A stretch of DNA of 64,000 nucleotides from Zhongshania aquimaris (GCF_019312595.1 NZ_JAHWDQ010000002.1:558001-622000), one strand, 5' to 3'; counted from the first letter of the stretch, positions 26,139 to 36,256 are shown. Numbers and translations are program-made. Notes: generated from the sequence alone by a model not told the origin.

Positions 26139-27128
26139 CTATCGCGCTGCGGCTAAGGCACCGAGTACGCGTTTATTGGCTTCAGTCAGCGCTGCGCTTG
26201 CTTTGGCTTTATACTCGCTTGGATTGGCAGTGATATTGATATCTTTAGCGCTAGACGAACCGCCGCTTACCGCGCCCAATACTGAGGAGAACACGTTGGC
26301 GGCTTTTTGCAGTCCGCTGGTTGAATCTTCACTGCTGCCGTATGCGCCAGGTATAACGACAGGTGCTTGAATCAGTATTTGTCCGTTGGGATCACTGAAG
26401 GTGCTGGAGGCGCCGCGCATCCAGTTTATGCCTGAGCCGGGTACCACTTGGATGCCTTGGCCAACACTGACTTCTGCGGAGTATTCTGCACCTTTAATGT
26501 CTGAGTAGGCATTTGATCGGTATTCGGTTTCGCTGCCAAAGTACACGAAGTGGACAATGTAGTTGGCATTGATGACGGGTACCTGTAATTGGTTTGCGGC
26601 GTCATAGGCTTCATAGGGAATCATGCCACCAATGTTTTTGCTGAGTAGTTTTTTCCCCGTTGGCGCAAAGGTGGCGTCTTCGCGACTACCGCCGGTGATC
26701 ATTTTAAAGGACGAGGTGTTCCTTCTTGGGCTGTCGTCATATTTCATTTTTTGCCAGGTTGCGTTGCCTTTCAGCGCGCTTTCATCGCCAATGGTGTAGC
26801 CGTTTGCGCTCAGCTGCGACTTAAAATCTTGATAGGCTGCATCGGTGATGTTTTGCATTACTTCATCCGGCACGCCTTCTAATTTCGCGCGAATAGCGCT
26901 GCTCGCGTAGCCGGTGTCACTGCTAAACATGGAGCTCTTTGCGGTAGCCGATGTTTTGTCAAAGGTCACGAAGGTCACGCTGAATTCACCGATCAATACG
27001 GTGTTATGCCCAGCGAAGTTCTCGGTATTGGTGATGGCGATGGGGTCAACTTGCTTTGCCGTTCCGCCGATGCCGGCGCAGGCAGTTATCAGCGTGAGGA
27101 CCACGGCTGAGAATATTATCTTTTTCAT
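26139..27128 (-). CDS. Exported lipoprotein of unknown role
   Basis: A 329-residue protein with a lipoprotein signal (MKKIIFSAVVLTLITACAG, modification at C17). The mature part has alternating strands and helices, a GGSRED loop, and a Gly/Ser-rich segment near residues 265-290 (VFSSVLGAVSGGSSSAK), with a helical end that is rich in Ala and Lys. I do not recognise a family with confidence; it recalls bacterial envelope stress or curli-like assembly lipoproteins only by layout. It is not in an obvious operon. Confidence 0.75.
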   Translation of the reverse strand: MKKIIFSAVVLTLITACAGIGGTAKQVDPIAITNTENFAGHNTVLIGEFSVTFVTFDKTSATAKSSMFSSDTGYASSAIRAKLEGVPDEVMQNITDAAYQDFKSQLSANGYTIGDESALKGNATWQKMKYDDSPRRNTSSFKMITGGSREDATFAPTGKKLLSKNIGGMIPYEAYDAANQLQVPVINANYIVHFVYFGSETEYRSNAYSDIKGAEYSAEVSVGQGIQVVPGSGINWMRGASSTFSDPNGQILIQAPVVIPGAYGSSEDSTSGLQKAANVFSSVLGAVSGGSSSAKDINITANPSEYKAKASAALTEANKRVLGALAAAR

Positions 27129-27222
27129 GAACTTACTCGTAAATTACCTAGGGTGAAGGTAATCATAGAGCGCAGCGGCACACCTCATAACCCCCTAAAT
27201 AAGGGGTGCTTGAACAGACGGC

Positions 27223-28092
27223 TTACAGCAGGGCACTGCGCAGCTCGCTAATTTCTTGCTTCGCTTCGGAAAGGAAGGCCAAGCCTTGTTCCGGCCCCAT
27301 TTCTTGCAGGTGTAATTTTTTAAATGCGGGGAGCCGCGACAGTTGTGGCAACTTGCCGTGACTGCGTTCGTCAAGATAGGTGTGGTAGCGGGCAATCAGT
27401 ATTAAATCGGCTAAATCCGCAGTTGGATTTTTATCCCGCATCCAGTTTTCTCGATTTAAGCCGACAAGAATCAGTTCTTCGTCAAAGTGCCAGTTGTGCA
27501 AAATCAGGCCGCTGATCTTGCCGGTAAACTCGTTAAGTAATTCTTTTATTGCGCTTGGCTCAGAGGTCAGGCTTGGAAAATCCTTTAAATTGGCGAGTAA
27601 AGGTAGCGCGCCTATATCTTGAATTAGCCCGGCGAGCAGTGCGCGGTCGGGGTCGAAACCGCAGTGCCTGGCCATAACATGGGCGAGGGAGGCGGTGTAG
27701 ACACTGCGTCGCCAAATTTCGCGCATGCTTGCTTTAACAGTGGCGTCTTGAATTAAAAACAGCGCTTTTAATGCGTAGCTAGCTGTCAGGTCGCGTGCGG
27801 CATTGAAGCCTAAACGTCTTATGGCGGCGTTAAGATTACGTACTGGGTTGCCGCGGCTGTAGTGAACACTATGACTGATTTTGAGTAAATAGGCGCTTAG
27901 GCCGGGGTCTTGTTGAATCAGTTTTACCAGGTCGTCAATTTCAAGATCGCTCTGGCTAATGGCCACACGGACGTCTATTGCAATATCTGGAAGGCTAGGT
28001 AGCTCAAGTGTGCCGGCGCGCAGGGAGTCTGTCACGAGCTTTAAAAGCTGTGCCTTCGGCGTGCTGGCGGGAGATGGGGATGCTAGGGGCAT
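27223..28092 (-). CDS. HDOD-domain protein
   Basis: A 289-residue protein of the HDOD family, a relative of HD phosphohydrolases that has lost catalysis and serves in signalling. Residues about 18-210 hold the domain: LPSLPDIAIDVRVAIS, IQQDPGLSAYLLKISHS, NLNAAIRRLGF, then ARHCGFDPDRALLAGLIQDIGALPLL with HD motif degenerated to QD. No receiver or GGDEF partner is fused. It lies alone between the lipoprotein and ABC-F genes; its signal and target are unknown. Confidence 0.88.
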   Translation of the reverse strand: MPLASPSPASTPKAQLLKLVTDSLRAGTLELPSLPDIAIDVRVAISQSDLEIDDLVKLIQQDPGLSAYLLKISHSVHYSRGNPVRNLNAAIRRLGFNAARDLTASYALKALFLIQDATVKASMREIWRRSVYTASLAHVMARHCGFDPDRALLAGLIQDIGALPLLANLKDFPSLTSEPSAIKELLNEFTGKISGLILHNWHFDEELILVGLNRENWMRDKNPTADLADLILIARYHTYLDERSHGKLPQLSRLPAFKKLHLQEMGPEQGLAFLSEAKQEISELRSALL

Positions 28093-28174
28093 GCTGATAC
28101 TATTTAGTATTGGCGACTGAGTACTGTCGTGTTTCAGCGCTTATTACACAATAGGGGATTGCCGTAGCGAAGCT

Positions 28175-28198
28175 CGGCCGATACAGGTGTACCGGCCG
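28175..28198. other. GC-rich hairpin between ABC-F and HDOD genes
   Basis: CGGCCG-A-TACA-GG-TGTA-C-CGGCCG is an almost perfect 24-bp stem lying downstream of the ABC-F gene's neighbour on the minus strand. No T-run follows, so it may be a processing or pausing structure, or a protein-binding palindrome. Confidence 0.4.
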
Positions 28199-28217
28199 TC
28201 GAGGCGACGTTAGACGC

Positions 28218-29813
28218 TTACTTGCTCAGCGCGTCTTGATGAGACAGGAATTCGTCGTAATTTCCTTGGAAATCATTGAGTTGCTGATCTTTGATCTCAA
28301 CAATTCGGGTCGCTAACGACGACACAAATTCGCGGTCGTGGCTGGCGAAGATCAGCGTGCCTTCGTAGTGCTCTAGGGCTAAGTTGAGCGCCTCGATGGC
28401 TTCCATGTCCAAGTGGTTGGTCGGTTCGTCCATGATCAAGACGTTGGTGTCTTGCATCATTAATTTGCCGAACAACAGGCGGTTTTTCTCGCCGCCGGAA
28501 CACACTTTAGCGCGCTTGTTAAAGTCGTCTGAGGAGAACAGCAGGCGGCCCAGGGTGGCGCGAACGATTTGGTCGTCGTGCTCGGGTTTGCGCCAGCGGC
28601 TCATCCAGTCGAATAGATTTAGGTCGTTGTCGAAGTCGTCGCTGCTGTCCTGCGGGCAGTAGCCGAGGGTGGCATTTTCCGCCCACTTCACTACGCCTTC
28701 GTTGGCACTTAACTCGTTCATTAAGCAGCGCAAAAAGGTGGTTTTACCTGCGCCGTTTTCGCCAAGCACGGCTAAACGGGTGCCCGCTTCCAGAATGAGG
28801 CTGCCATTTTTAAACAAGACTTCGTCAAAACCGTGACCGATGTTTTCTAAGGTTAGGGCTTGGCGGTGAAGTTTTTTGTCTTGTTTAAAACGGATATAGG
28901 GTGACTGGCGGCTGGAGGCTTTAATTTCATCCAGCTGAATTTTGTCAATTTTCTTGGCCCGCGACGTTGCCTGTTTTGCTTTCGAGGCGTTGGCGGAGAA
29001 GCGGCTCACGAAGGCTTGCAAATCTGCAATCTGGGCAGACTTCTTCGCGTTTTGCGACTGCATGCGCTCGCGTGCGGCGGTGGCGGCAGTCATGAAGTCA
29101 TCGTAGTTGCCGGGGTAGACACGCAGCTCGCCGTAGTCGATGTCGGCCATGTGAGTACACACTTCGTTTAAGAAGTGGCGGTCATGCGAAATAATAACCA
29201 TGGTGCTTTTGCGATCATTGAGCACGCCTTCCAGCCAGCGGATGGTGTTGATGTCCAGGTTGTTGGTTGGCTCGTCGAGTAGCAAAATATCTGGATCAGA
29301 AAACAGTGCTTGGGCGAGCAGTACGCGTAGTTTCCAGCCTGGCGCCACTTCACTCATGGGGCCAAAGTGCAGGCCAAGTTCGATGCCGGCACCCAGTAAA
29401 ATTTCACCAGCGCGGCTTTCGGCGCTGTAGCCGTCCATTTCCATGAACTGGGTTTCAAGATCGGCGACTTTCATGCCGTCTTCTTCAGACATTTCGGGCA
29501 GCGAGTAAATGCGATCGCGCTCTTGCTTGATTTCCCACAGCTCGGTGTGACCCATAATGACGGTGTCGATAACCGAGTATTGCTCAAAGGCGAACTGGTC
29601 CTGGTGCAGCTTGCCAATACGCTCATTGGGGTCGAGAGACACATTGCCGGAGCTTGGCTTCAAGCTGCCGTCCAGAATCTTCATGAAGGTAGATTTGCCG
29701 CAGCCGTTTGCCCCGATAAGGCCGTAGCGATTGCCACCGCCAAATTTAACGGAGATGTTTTCAAAAAGCGGCTTGGCACCAAACTGCATGGTGATGTTTG
29801 CGGCGGAAATCAA
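28218..29813 (-). CDS. ABC-F family ATPase, YbiT-type
   Basis: A 531-residue ABC-F protein with two ATPase domains and no membrane segments; such proteins bind the ribosome E site and relieve stalling. Walker A of domain 1 is GANGCGKST, Walker [14 protein letters not shown]; domain 2 has [18 protein letters not shown] and [13 protein letters not shown]. The linker ([33 protein letters not shown]) is of YbiT size. I start at the TTG at 29813 because YbiT proteins begin exactly there (M-I-S-A-A-N-I-T-M); an open frame up to 30020 codes for an unlikely Cys/Pro-rich segment. The TTG lacks a clear ribosome site. Confidence 0.9.
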   Translation of the reverse strand: MISAANITMQFGAKPLFENISVKFGGGNRYGLIGANGCGKSTFMKILDGSLKPSSGNVSLDPNERIGKLHQDQFAFEQYSVIDTVIMGHTELWEIKQERDRIYSLPEMSEEDGMKVADLETQFMEMDGYSAESRAGEILLGAGIELGLHFGPMSEVAPGWKLRVLLAQALFSDPDILLLDEPTNNLDINTIRWLEGVLNDRKSTMVIISHDRHFLNEVCTHMADIDYGELRVYPGNYDDFMTAATAARERMQSQNAKKSAQIADLQAFVSRFSANASKAKQATSRAKKIDKIQLDEIKASSRQSPYIRFKQDKKLHRQALTLENIGHGFDEVLFKNGSLILEAGTRLAVLGENGAGKTTFLRCLMNELSANEGVVKWAENATLGYCPQDSSDDFDNDLNLFDWMSRWRKPEHDDQIVRATLGRLLFSSDDFNKRAKVCSGGEKNRLLFGKLMMQDTNVLIMDEPTNHLDMEAIEALNLALEHYEGTLIFASHDREFVSSLATRIVEIKDQQLNDFQGNYDEFLSHQDALSK

Positions 29814-30158
29814 TGTTGTATACCCAATGAGTGATGAAGTGGAAATTGCTAAAAGAGGACAATGTGCGGGGCGCGAATTATACGGGTTTATATACCGTGG
29901 GTCGAGGTGCTGCTGGTTTTTGGCGGGATATTCGACGAAAACGAGCTCAATTTCGAGCAAGTACAGTGATTTAGCGGTGACGAAGCGGCAACAGACCCTC
30001 GGCTCTCGTGCGAAAGTCACCCTTTGCCGACTTGCCCATGGAGTCTCACCAAGCTATGTCGTTGATTAACAGTGAAGTCGTCGCGCGCCGCTATTCTAAT
30101 TTTGACTGGTCGGCGTAGCTTAGGGGTATCTAATAAAACCATAATAAGCGAGGTAACT

Positions 30159-30950
30159 ATGAATACGGTAACACGAGAGCCCGTTCCATTCTGGGCGCGA
30201 TTCTTTCTAGCTTTTGCAGATATCACCATCTTTAATGCCCCTGGGCGTCCGTTCATTAAAGTGGCGTGGGCGGTCGACCTTCATAAAATTTTCACCCTTT
30301 TTATTATTTACGCAATGATGAGTTACTACGGTAATTTCAGTGCTGGCGCGTGGGTGTTCTTAGCTTTACACGGTATCTACGGCTACTGTTGGCTGATCAA
30401 GGATTTGGGGTTTAGGGATCATCAGCTTGAGAATAAATTAAGTTTTCTAGGTTTTATCAATTTATATGTGCTGCTGATTGCTTGGTACTGGTTAATACCG
30501 TGGCTGTTTATTGCGCGGGCGATAGAGCCTAGCGGCTTGATGTTATTTATTGCCATTGCCATTCACACCTTGGGTGTCGTGACGATGGTTGCGGGCGATG
30601 GCCAGCGGCACTGGATTTTAAAATACCGCACTGAACCCGGTTTAATTAAAGAGGGAATGTATCGCTACACCCGCAATCCCAATTATTTGGGAGAGTTAAT
30701 GCTTTACGCAGCGTATGCTCTGTTGGCGAGTCACTGGATTGCGTGGGTCATCTATTCGTATATGGCGATTTACTTTTTGGCGCGAATGAAGGGCAAAGAC
30801 AACGCGATTTCCCGTCACCCCGGCTGGCAGGAATATAAAGCGCAATCGGGCTTGGTTATTCCCTGGGCGCTTTTAAACGGACGGGCTCTTTTGGATAGAA
30901 TCAACAAGAATAGTACGAAAATAACAGGGACCCATATTCATGAAAAATAG
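30159..30950 (+). CDS. Membrane methyltransferase-like protein (ICMT/DUF1295 type)
   Basis: A 263-residue integral membrane protein with about six hydrophobic segments. The C-terminal half has GMYRYTRNPNYLGELMLYAAYALL and PGWQEYKAQSG, the signature of isoprenylcysteine-methyltransferase and sterol-reductase-like proteins (DUF1295), which bind AdoMet or NADPH. In a bacterium with steroid genes a sterol-type reduction is conceivable, but so is methylation of another lipid. ATG at 30159 has AGGTAA upstream. It overlaps the next gene by 11 bp, so both are co-expressed. Confidence 0.78.
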   Translation: MNTVTREPVPFWARFFLAFADITIFNAPGRPFIKVAWAVDLHKIFTLFIIYAMMSYYGNFSAGAWVFLALHGIYGYCWLIKDLGFRDHQLENKLSFLGFINLYVLLIAWYWLIPWLFIARAIEPSGLMLFIAIAIHTLGVVTMVAGDGQRHWILKYRTEPGLIKEGMYRYTRNPNYLGELMLYAAYALLASHWIAWVIYSYMAIYFLARMKGKDNAISRHPGWQEYKAQSGLVIPWALLNGRALLDRINKNSTKITGTHIHEK

Positions 30951-31323
30951 CCGTGCTTGGCGGAGATTTTTTCAGTTCTCCGCTATTTTTAATTTTTCGG
31001 CGGCGTTTGCCATGCTGTTTGCGCCTGAGCTTTTGTTTGAAATATTGATGATGAGCGACGCGCTTACTGCTGAGGCTATTCCCTGGCTTCATCAGTTTGC
31101 CGGTTTGGTAATGGTGTTTGGTATGGGCTATTGGCTTGTATCCACCAATCCAATGCTACATAAAGATATTGTTTGGATGGGCTGCGTAGGTAAAACAGTG
31201 GTCTTTGCCATCGCCTGGATAGATATAGCATTTTTTGCTGCGCCAATCGGCTTTGGCATTCTGGTGATAGCGGATTTAATTTTTGCAATGTTCTTTGCGA
31301 TGGTATGGAAGGCTAAGGAATAA
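30940..31323 (+). CDS. Small integral membrane protein
   Basis: A 127-residue protein with four predicted membrane helices (about residues 10-30, 48-67, 78-98 and 102-122). Its start overlaps the end of the DUF1295-like gene, hence coupling. It resembles no family that I can name; similar small four-helix proteins are often annotated as DoxX-like or DUF4345-like. No charged functional motifs are evident besides a His in the second loop region. Confidence 0.7.
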   Translation: MKNSRAWRRFFQFSAIFNFSAAFAMLFAPELLFEILMMSDALTAEAIPWLHQFAGLVMVFGMGYWLVSTNPMLHKDIVWMGCVGKTVVFAIAWIDIAFFAAPIGFGILVIADLIFAMFFAMVWKAKE

Positions 31324-31364
31324 ATATTATTTTTTATTTTTTATTTTTTCGTATTTTATATAGT

Positions 31365-31437
31365 GATCCGACTTGCTAGCTTCTATATCTGTTTGGGCCT
31401 CTAATCCAAACAGATATATCGTCAAGCAAGCCGGATC
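31365..31437. terminator. Large inverted repeat between convergent genes
   Basis: GATCCG-CTTGCT at the left pairs with AGCAAG-CGGATC at the right, with an inner perfect stem ATATCTGTTTGG/CCAAACAGATAT and a 9-nt loop. The whole forms a 73-bp imperfect hairpin preceded by a long T/A tract. It probably ends transcription from both sides; it is longer than a plain terminator. Confidence 0.75.
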
Positions 31438-31451
31438 AATTTATTGCCTTA

Positions 31452-32567
31452 TTACAGCCAGGGGTTATTCATATACCCCAGTTTGTGGAATTTCTCGATT
31501 AGCTCACGATGACCGAATGCACCCGCCGCAGATTGGAAGCCAACCGCTTTAAGTTCACCGTTGAGGAGGCGCTCTGAAGCCTCTGCGCAAATTTCACCGG
31601 TAAAGGTATATGGCGCATTAAGCGACAGCGGGAATACGGTAGTGACCTGTCGGCCCTGGCCGATACAGGTGATAACAGTTCGGTGAATGTCTGGGCTGTC
31701 TTTGGGTGGTTCTGCTGGCGTCATTTCATCTCCGAATTGATTCGTAAGCTCCTCTTTCTGGGCTTGATTCATTCCTACCGACTCTTTGTTAAAGCGGTGA
31801 ATTATGCCAACTACGCTTTCAATGATTTCATCACCAAAGGCGGTTAAAACTTTACAGTTTCTTACCCGTTCGTCGTGCTCATACCAGACCGGTTCACAGC
31901 CGCCGCTCCAGGGGAGGGCCAGCGCTGGTTGCGACAAGTGGGGAACGTTAATGGTGTAATGGCGGTCGCCCTGCCACTCAATCATTTCGTTGTTTTTGAG
32001 CAGATACTGGGGATTGTTCACCATGCGTAGAAAAGATTTTGTCGACGCTTGCGAGGGCAGTGCATCGTTAATCTGGTAGGTGAGATCCAGGCTGTCTACA
32101 CCCTCGGTTTCAAGAGCAACCTCGGCGGCTAATGCACCGGCGCACCACATATAGCTGTTTGCTGGACTAAGTAATAGATTTTTTTCTGCGAAGGCTTTGC
32201 CGTACTGGTCGCGTACTGCAATAACAAAGTCTTGCTCGCCAGTGGTGTCTAGGTAGTGGCAATTTGCCTCGAGGCAGGTTTCAACAACCGGCCATGCTAA
32301 TTGCATAAAAGGGCCGGCGACATTGATGACCACTTCGACTTTGTCGAACCACGGTAGCAGCTCCTCGCGGGTATTGGCGGCTTGAACAATTGTCGCCGGT
32401 GCTTTGCGGCCCAAACGCTCTTCAACAATGGCGAGGGACGTCTCTAATGTGTCTTTGCTTCTGCCGGCAAAATAGAAGGGCATGTCGCGTTGGGATAGGC
32501 ATTCGGCAATTAATTTTCCCGTGTAGCCGCTGGCACCGTATATGAGTATGCGTGGTGAGTTAGACAT
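31452..32567 (-). CDS. Saccharopine-dehydrogenase-like / trans-enoyl-reductase-like protein
   Basis: A 371-residue protein with an N-terminal Rossmann domain (ILIYGASGYTGKLIAECL, residues about 6-23) and a central VVINVAGPFMQLAWPVVETCLEANCHYLDTTGE, both typical of the saccharopine-dehydrogenase-like family that includes the mycobacterial trans-acting enoyl reductase of lipid synthesis. The C-terminal AFGHRELIEKF part matches too. The substrate is not known. It is divergent from an AraC-type regulator gene and probably controlled by it. Confidence 0.82.
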   Translation of the reverse strand: MSNSPRILIYGASGYTGKLIAECLSQRDMPFYFAGRSKDTLETSLAIVEERLGRKAPATIVQAANTREELLPWFDKVEVVINVAGPFMQLAWPVVETCLEANCHYLDTTGEQDFVIAVRDQYGKAFAEKNLLLSPANSYMWCAGALAAEVALETEGVDSLDLTYQINDALPSQASTKSFLRMVNNPQYLLKNNEMIEWQGDRHYTINVPHLSQPALALPWSGGCEPVWYEHDERVRNCKVLTAFGDEIIESVVGIIHRFNKESVGMNQAQKEELTNQFGDEMTPAEPPKDSPDIHRTVITCIGQGRQVTTVFPLSLNAPYTFTGEICAEASERLLNGELKAVGFQSAAGAFGHRELIEKFHKLGYMNNPWL

Positions 32568-32734
32568 AAAATTACTCCGTTATTGTCATTATCAAAAATT
32601 ATTATCAACCAGAGTGCGAAGAAAACTGGTGGTGATTTAAGGTATAGAAAGTGGCTAAATCTAAGAATGCGAATTACGGACAGGTGCTTGCGAAATGCGG
32701 ACAGTGGTGCTAATTTGAAAATAAAAAGGTCGAT

Positions 32735-33751
32735 ATGAAGCCAAAGTATCATTCAGCAAAAACCATACTTTCTCCTCTGACACGTTTGCGAGAAGAGGGT
32801 ATTTCCGTCGGTCAAGCCTTGACCGGAACAGGCCTTTCATTGTCGATATTAAATAAGCCAGAGCAGCACGTTAACCTCAGCCAAGAGCTTATGTTTTTGC
32901 GTAATTTGCGCAAGGCGACGGGCAATCCGGCAATTGGCCTGAAGGTTGGCTCGTGCTATCCACTTAGTCTGTTTGGTATCTATGGCTATGCCTTGATGAG
33001 CGCGGCAACGGTGCGAGATGCACTTAAGCTAGCCTATGAATTTGTCGAGCTGAGCTTTGCATTTTATGAACACAAAATGTCGTTTCGCGGTGAACATATT
33101 GTGATGTCTATGAGCGCTGACGACTACAATGACGATGATGTCGCGATGCTCAATGAGCGCGAAATGATTGCCACACTGATGATTTTGCGCGGTCTAATGG
33201 GAGAGGAATTTCGCTTACATTCGGCAACGCTACGCAATGCACCGCAGGCATCTGCTGCCGAGTACGATAAATATTTTAATTGCCCTGTCACGTTTAACGC
33301 CGATGAAAATGCCTTAGTTTTTTCTGCTGATTTGCTGCAGATTCCAATTCTGCAAAGCGATAGTGATACGGCGAGCTTGTGCATTGAACGCTGTGAACGG
33401 TTAAAGGCAAGGTTGACGGAAGAGTATGATATTGAAGATGAGGTGCGGGAGTTAATACTGCTGCGACCGGGCTATTTTCCGCCTATTGAAGAGTTAGCTG
33501 CCAAGCTAAATATGTCTGGCCGGACCTTGCGACGCAAGCTGACAGCGCAGGGAATTGGCTATCAAAAGATAATTGATGATTTGCGTTTTCAACTGTCCCG
33601 GGAGTACTTGTCGACTACTAACATTAGTATTGAGCAGATGTCGCTACTATTAGGTTATAGCGACCCCGCTCATTTTTCTCACGCCTTTCGCCGTTGGGCT
33701 GGTGTGGCGCCATCAGAATTCCGCTCTTCATTTGTTGCGGTGTCGCGATGA
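32735..33751 (+). CDS. AraC-family regulator (OruR/ArgR-like, Arabinose_bd N-term)
   Basis: A 338-residue AraC-type regulator. The N-terminal part (residues about 20-205) is the ligand-binding type seen in OruR-like regulators (LSQELMFLRNLRKATGNPAIGLKVG). The C-terminal helix-turn-helix region shows PIEELAAKLNMSGRTLRRKLTAQGIGYQ and ISIEQMSLLLGYSDPAHFSHAFRRWAGVAPSEFR. It is divergent from the saccharopine-dehydrogenase-like gene. Its 3' end overlaps the 3' end of the next, opposite AraC gene by 73 bp. Confidence 0.9.
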   Translation: MKPKYHSAKTILSPLTRLREEGISVGQALTGTGLSLSILNKPEQHVNLSQELMFLRNLRKATGNPAIGLKVGSCYPLSLFGIYGYALMSAATVRDALKLAYEFVELSFAFYEHKMSFRGEHIVMSMSADDYNDDDVAMLNEREMIATLMILRGLMGEEFRLHSATLRNAPQASAAEYDKYFNCPVTFNADENALVFSADLLQIPILQSDSDTASLCIERCERLKARLTEEYDIEDEVRELILLRPGYFPPIEELAAKLNMSGRTLRRKLTAQGIGYQKIIDDLRFQLSREYLSTTNISIEQMSLLLGYSDPAHFSHAFRRWAGVAPSEFRSSFVAVSR

Positions 33752-34764
33752 CGGAGATCGCTTGGGTTTACCCCCGTCCAGCGCTTGTAGGCGTGACAAA
33801 AACTGGATGAATCGGAGTAGCCAAGTCGTACCGCAATTTCCTCAATCGTAAATGTCGTGCTTTGCAGGTATTCGATGGCGAGGTTTCTGCGCACATCCTC
33901 AAGAATATCTTTGTAGCTGGTGCCTTCTGCGCTGAGTTTTCTCTGTACCGTGCGCGCTGTCATGTTGATGCGATCTGCAATCGTCTCCAGGGTGAATATC
34001 TCGCGTGGTGACGACAGGATATGGTTGCGCACGACGTCTGAGAAGGTGCTGTTTCGCGCCAGCTGTAAGCAAATTTTGGCGCATTGATTACCGTAAATTC
34101 TTGCGGTTTCAGGCTCAGATTGTGCTAGCGGGTGATACAGCAGCTTGCTGTCGAATGCGTAGTAATTTTCCGATGAATTAAAATGAATGGGGCATTTAAA
34201 ATAGTCGCTATAGACATGGGCGTAGGCTGGCTTTGCCTGCTTTAAATGCACCTCCAAGACGGGGAGGTCCTGGCCTAGTGCTTCTTTGAAAATAGTGTGG
34301 GATGCGACTAGACCTCGATCGACCATATACTGGTAGCTGCCACCAAGATCCCGCAATTTCTCTAAGCTAACGTAGGCTCTATCCCCTCTAACTGTTGTGT
34401 TCCACTGCATGTATGTCCACGTCATTAAGATATTTTTATACAGCACCGCCATGCCAGATAGCAGGTTCTCGCTAGTCATTATCGCAAGACCCAGCAAGCC
34501 GTAAGCAGACAAATGGTAGCGCCCACCGACAATTAAACCGAGCTCAGGAACGTCGATGCTTTCGATCACGGCAGTCGTAAAGCTTAGTTCCTGGTGAGGT
34601 GTTAATTCGTATGTCGGGTCTTCAAGCGCCTGCGGTGGAATGCCCGCCGCGTCAAGCATGGGGGCAGGATCTAACTTGTATTCCTTTAGTAAGGAGATCA
34701 AGGGGTTAAGCCCGTAGCTCAGATGTCGGGAGGGCGGGGTGCTTAATGACGACCTTAGCTCCAT
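33679..34764 (-). CDS. AraC-family regulator
   Basis: A 361-residue regulator of the same AraC subgroup as its convergent neighbour. The HTH half has TLETIADRINMTARTVQRKLSAEGTSYKD and FTIEEIAVRLGYSDSSSFCHAYKRWTGVNPSDLRH. After the usual end of the domain there is a tail of about 20 residues (DTATNEERNSDGATPAQRR), encoded antisense to the last codons of the other regulator. It is divergent from the acyl-CoA dehydrogenase operon (149-bp gap) and is its probable activator. Confidence 0.9.
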   Translation of the reverse strand: MELRSSLSTPPSRHLSYGLNPLISLLKEYKLDPAPMLDAAGIPPQALEDPTYELTPHQELSFTTAVIESIDVPELGLIVGGRYHLSAYGLLGLAIMTSENLLSGMAVLYKNILMTWTYMQWNTTVRGDRAYVSLEKLRDLGGSYQYMVDRGLVASHTIFKEALGQDLPVLEVHLKQAKPAYAHVYSDYFKCPIHFNSSENYYAFDSKLLYHPLAQSEPETARIYGNQCAKICLQLARNSTFSDVVRNHILSSPREIFTLETIADRINMTARTVQRKLSAEGTSYKDILEDVRRNLAIEYLQSTTFTIEEIAVRLGYSDSSSFCHAYKRWTGVNPSDLRHRDTATNEERNSDGATPAQRRKA

Positions 34765-34912
34765 GACTGGAATCTCTTATTGTGATTATGAAAGCTGTCG
34801 TAAATTAACAACCATAATGTCCTCTGTAAACATCTAACTTCTCATTTCGCGCGGATAGTATGGTCACCTAATTATCGATTTCTAGAAAAACCATAAGAAT
34901 AGAGGTGAGAAA

Positions 34913-36244
34913 ATGACTAGCCAGTCTGCCCAAGAGCTAACACATCCAGAAAGTAGTGATTACAGAAATTTAGCTGCCCCCATTTACACTTGGGAGAGCA
35001 CGCCAAAAGGTGCCTTGACTATGTCTGGTGCCGAGGCTGAGCTGCCTGAGCACATTGCAGAGTTTCAGAAAACGCTGCGTAATTTTGCGCTGAATGTCAT
35101 GCGTCCGATAGGCATAAAGTTAGATCGCATGACGCCGGAACAAGTGATTGCCAAAGATTCACTGTTTTGGGAATTCCGTAAAAAATATTTGGAGCTAGGC
35201 GTTACGGTTGAGGCGCTAGGCGAAATGGAGCCGCAGGAAGCGGCCTTGCTGTTTTCCATTTTATTTGAAGAATTGGGTTATGGCGATGCTGGCCTGGCGA
35301 TATCGGTCGGTGCAGGGATATTGCCCCAGTGGTTGTGCGCGAAGTTTGGCCGCCAAGATTTACTTGATGAGTTTCCTGATGCGGTATTGGGTTGCTGGGG
35401 TATTACCGAGCCAGATCATGGTACGGATATGCTCGACCCGAGTCGTCAAATTGTATATCCCGGTAGCTCCTATGGCCGCCCCAACTTAGTGGCCGATTTA
35501 ACCGGTGACGACATTGTATTAAATGGTCAAAAATCTGCGTGGGTTTCTAACGGGATCATTGCTGATGTATGTATTTTGTATTGCGCGGCGGATTCAGGAG
35601 ATGGGCCGTCAGCCACTGAAGGCTGCGCGTTGGTTTTTCCAATGGATTTGCCCGGTATTAGCCGTGGCAAGCCATTAGATAAAATGGGGCAGCGGGCATT
35701 AAATCAGGGCGAAATATTTTTTGATAATGTACGTATTCCACGCAAGTATTTGCTGGCCGGGCCAGAGGATTATCAGCGTGCAGTGTATTGTATTCACGCC
35801 GAAGCCAACGCTTTGATGGGGGCAACATTCACTGGTCTCGCGCAAGCGGCGGCTGATTTAGCGCTCGACTACGCTCACGAAAGAAAGGCGGGTGGCGTTC
35901 CGATTATTCAGCATCAATCTGTGCGCAGTCGTTTGTTTCATATGTTTAGAAAAGTAGAAATTTCACGTTCGCTTACCCGCCGAGGTTTGAATTTTAATAA
36001 CGACCCTAAATTGGGGACACCTTCGCTTTGTGCCGCGATGTTCTCCAAAACCACCGGCACTCAACACGCATTTGAGGTCACTAGTGACGCCTTGCAAATC
36101 TTTGGTGGCAATGGCCTGACCAAAGAGTATCCGCTAGAAAAAATGCTGCGCGACGCGCGTGCTTCTCTTATTGAGGATGGCTGTAATGAAGTCTTGGCCA
36201 TCAAGGGTGGCAGCTACCTTATCGATAGTGAAAAACTTTCATAA
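34913..36244 (+). CDS. Acyl-CoA dehydrogenase
   Basis: A 443-residue FAD acyl-CoA dehydrogenase: flavin-binding CWGITEPDHGTDML and the later KMGQRALNQGEIFFDNVRIP, with the C-terminal helices EVTSDALQIFGGNGLTKEYPLEKMLRDARASLIEDGCNEV. It is longer than the usual 380 residues because of an N-terminal extension of about 40 residues. The gene opens a four-gene catabolic run (dehydrogenase, thiolase, CoA ligase, then the RND transporter after a gap). A good GAGGTGAG site precedes the ATG. The acyl substrate is unknown; a steroid or isoprenoid side chain would fit. Confidence 0.9.
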   Translation: MTSQSAQELTHPESSDYRNLAAPIYTWESTPKGALTMSGAEAELPEHIAEFQKTLRNFALNVMRPIGIKLDRMTPEQVIAKDSLFWEFRKKYLELGVTVEALGEMEPQEAALLFSILFEELGYGDAGLAISVGAGILPQWLCAKFGRQDLLDEFPDAVLGCWGITEPDHGTDMLDPSRQIVYPGSSYGRPNLVADLTGDDIVLNGQKSAWVSNGIIADVCILYCAADSGDGPSATEGCALVFPMDLPGISRGKPLDKMGQRALNQGEIFFDNVRIPRKYLLAGPEDYQRAVYCIHAEANALMGATFTGLAQAAADLALDYAHERKAGGVPIIQHQSVRSRLFHMFRKVEISRSLTRRGLNFNNDPKLGTPSLCAAMFSKTTGTQHAFEVTSDALQIFGGNGLTKEYPLEKMLRDARASLIEDGCNEVLAIKGGSYLIDSEKLS

Positions 36245-36256
36245 GGAAGTAATACA

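Noticed and set aside
29814-30020. Extended N-terminus of the ABC-F protein
   Set aside because: Family proteins begin at the TTG 29813; the extension has no family likeness.
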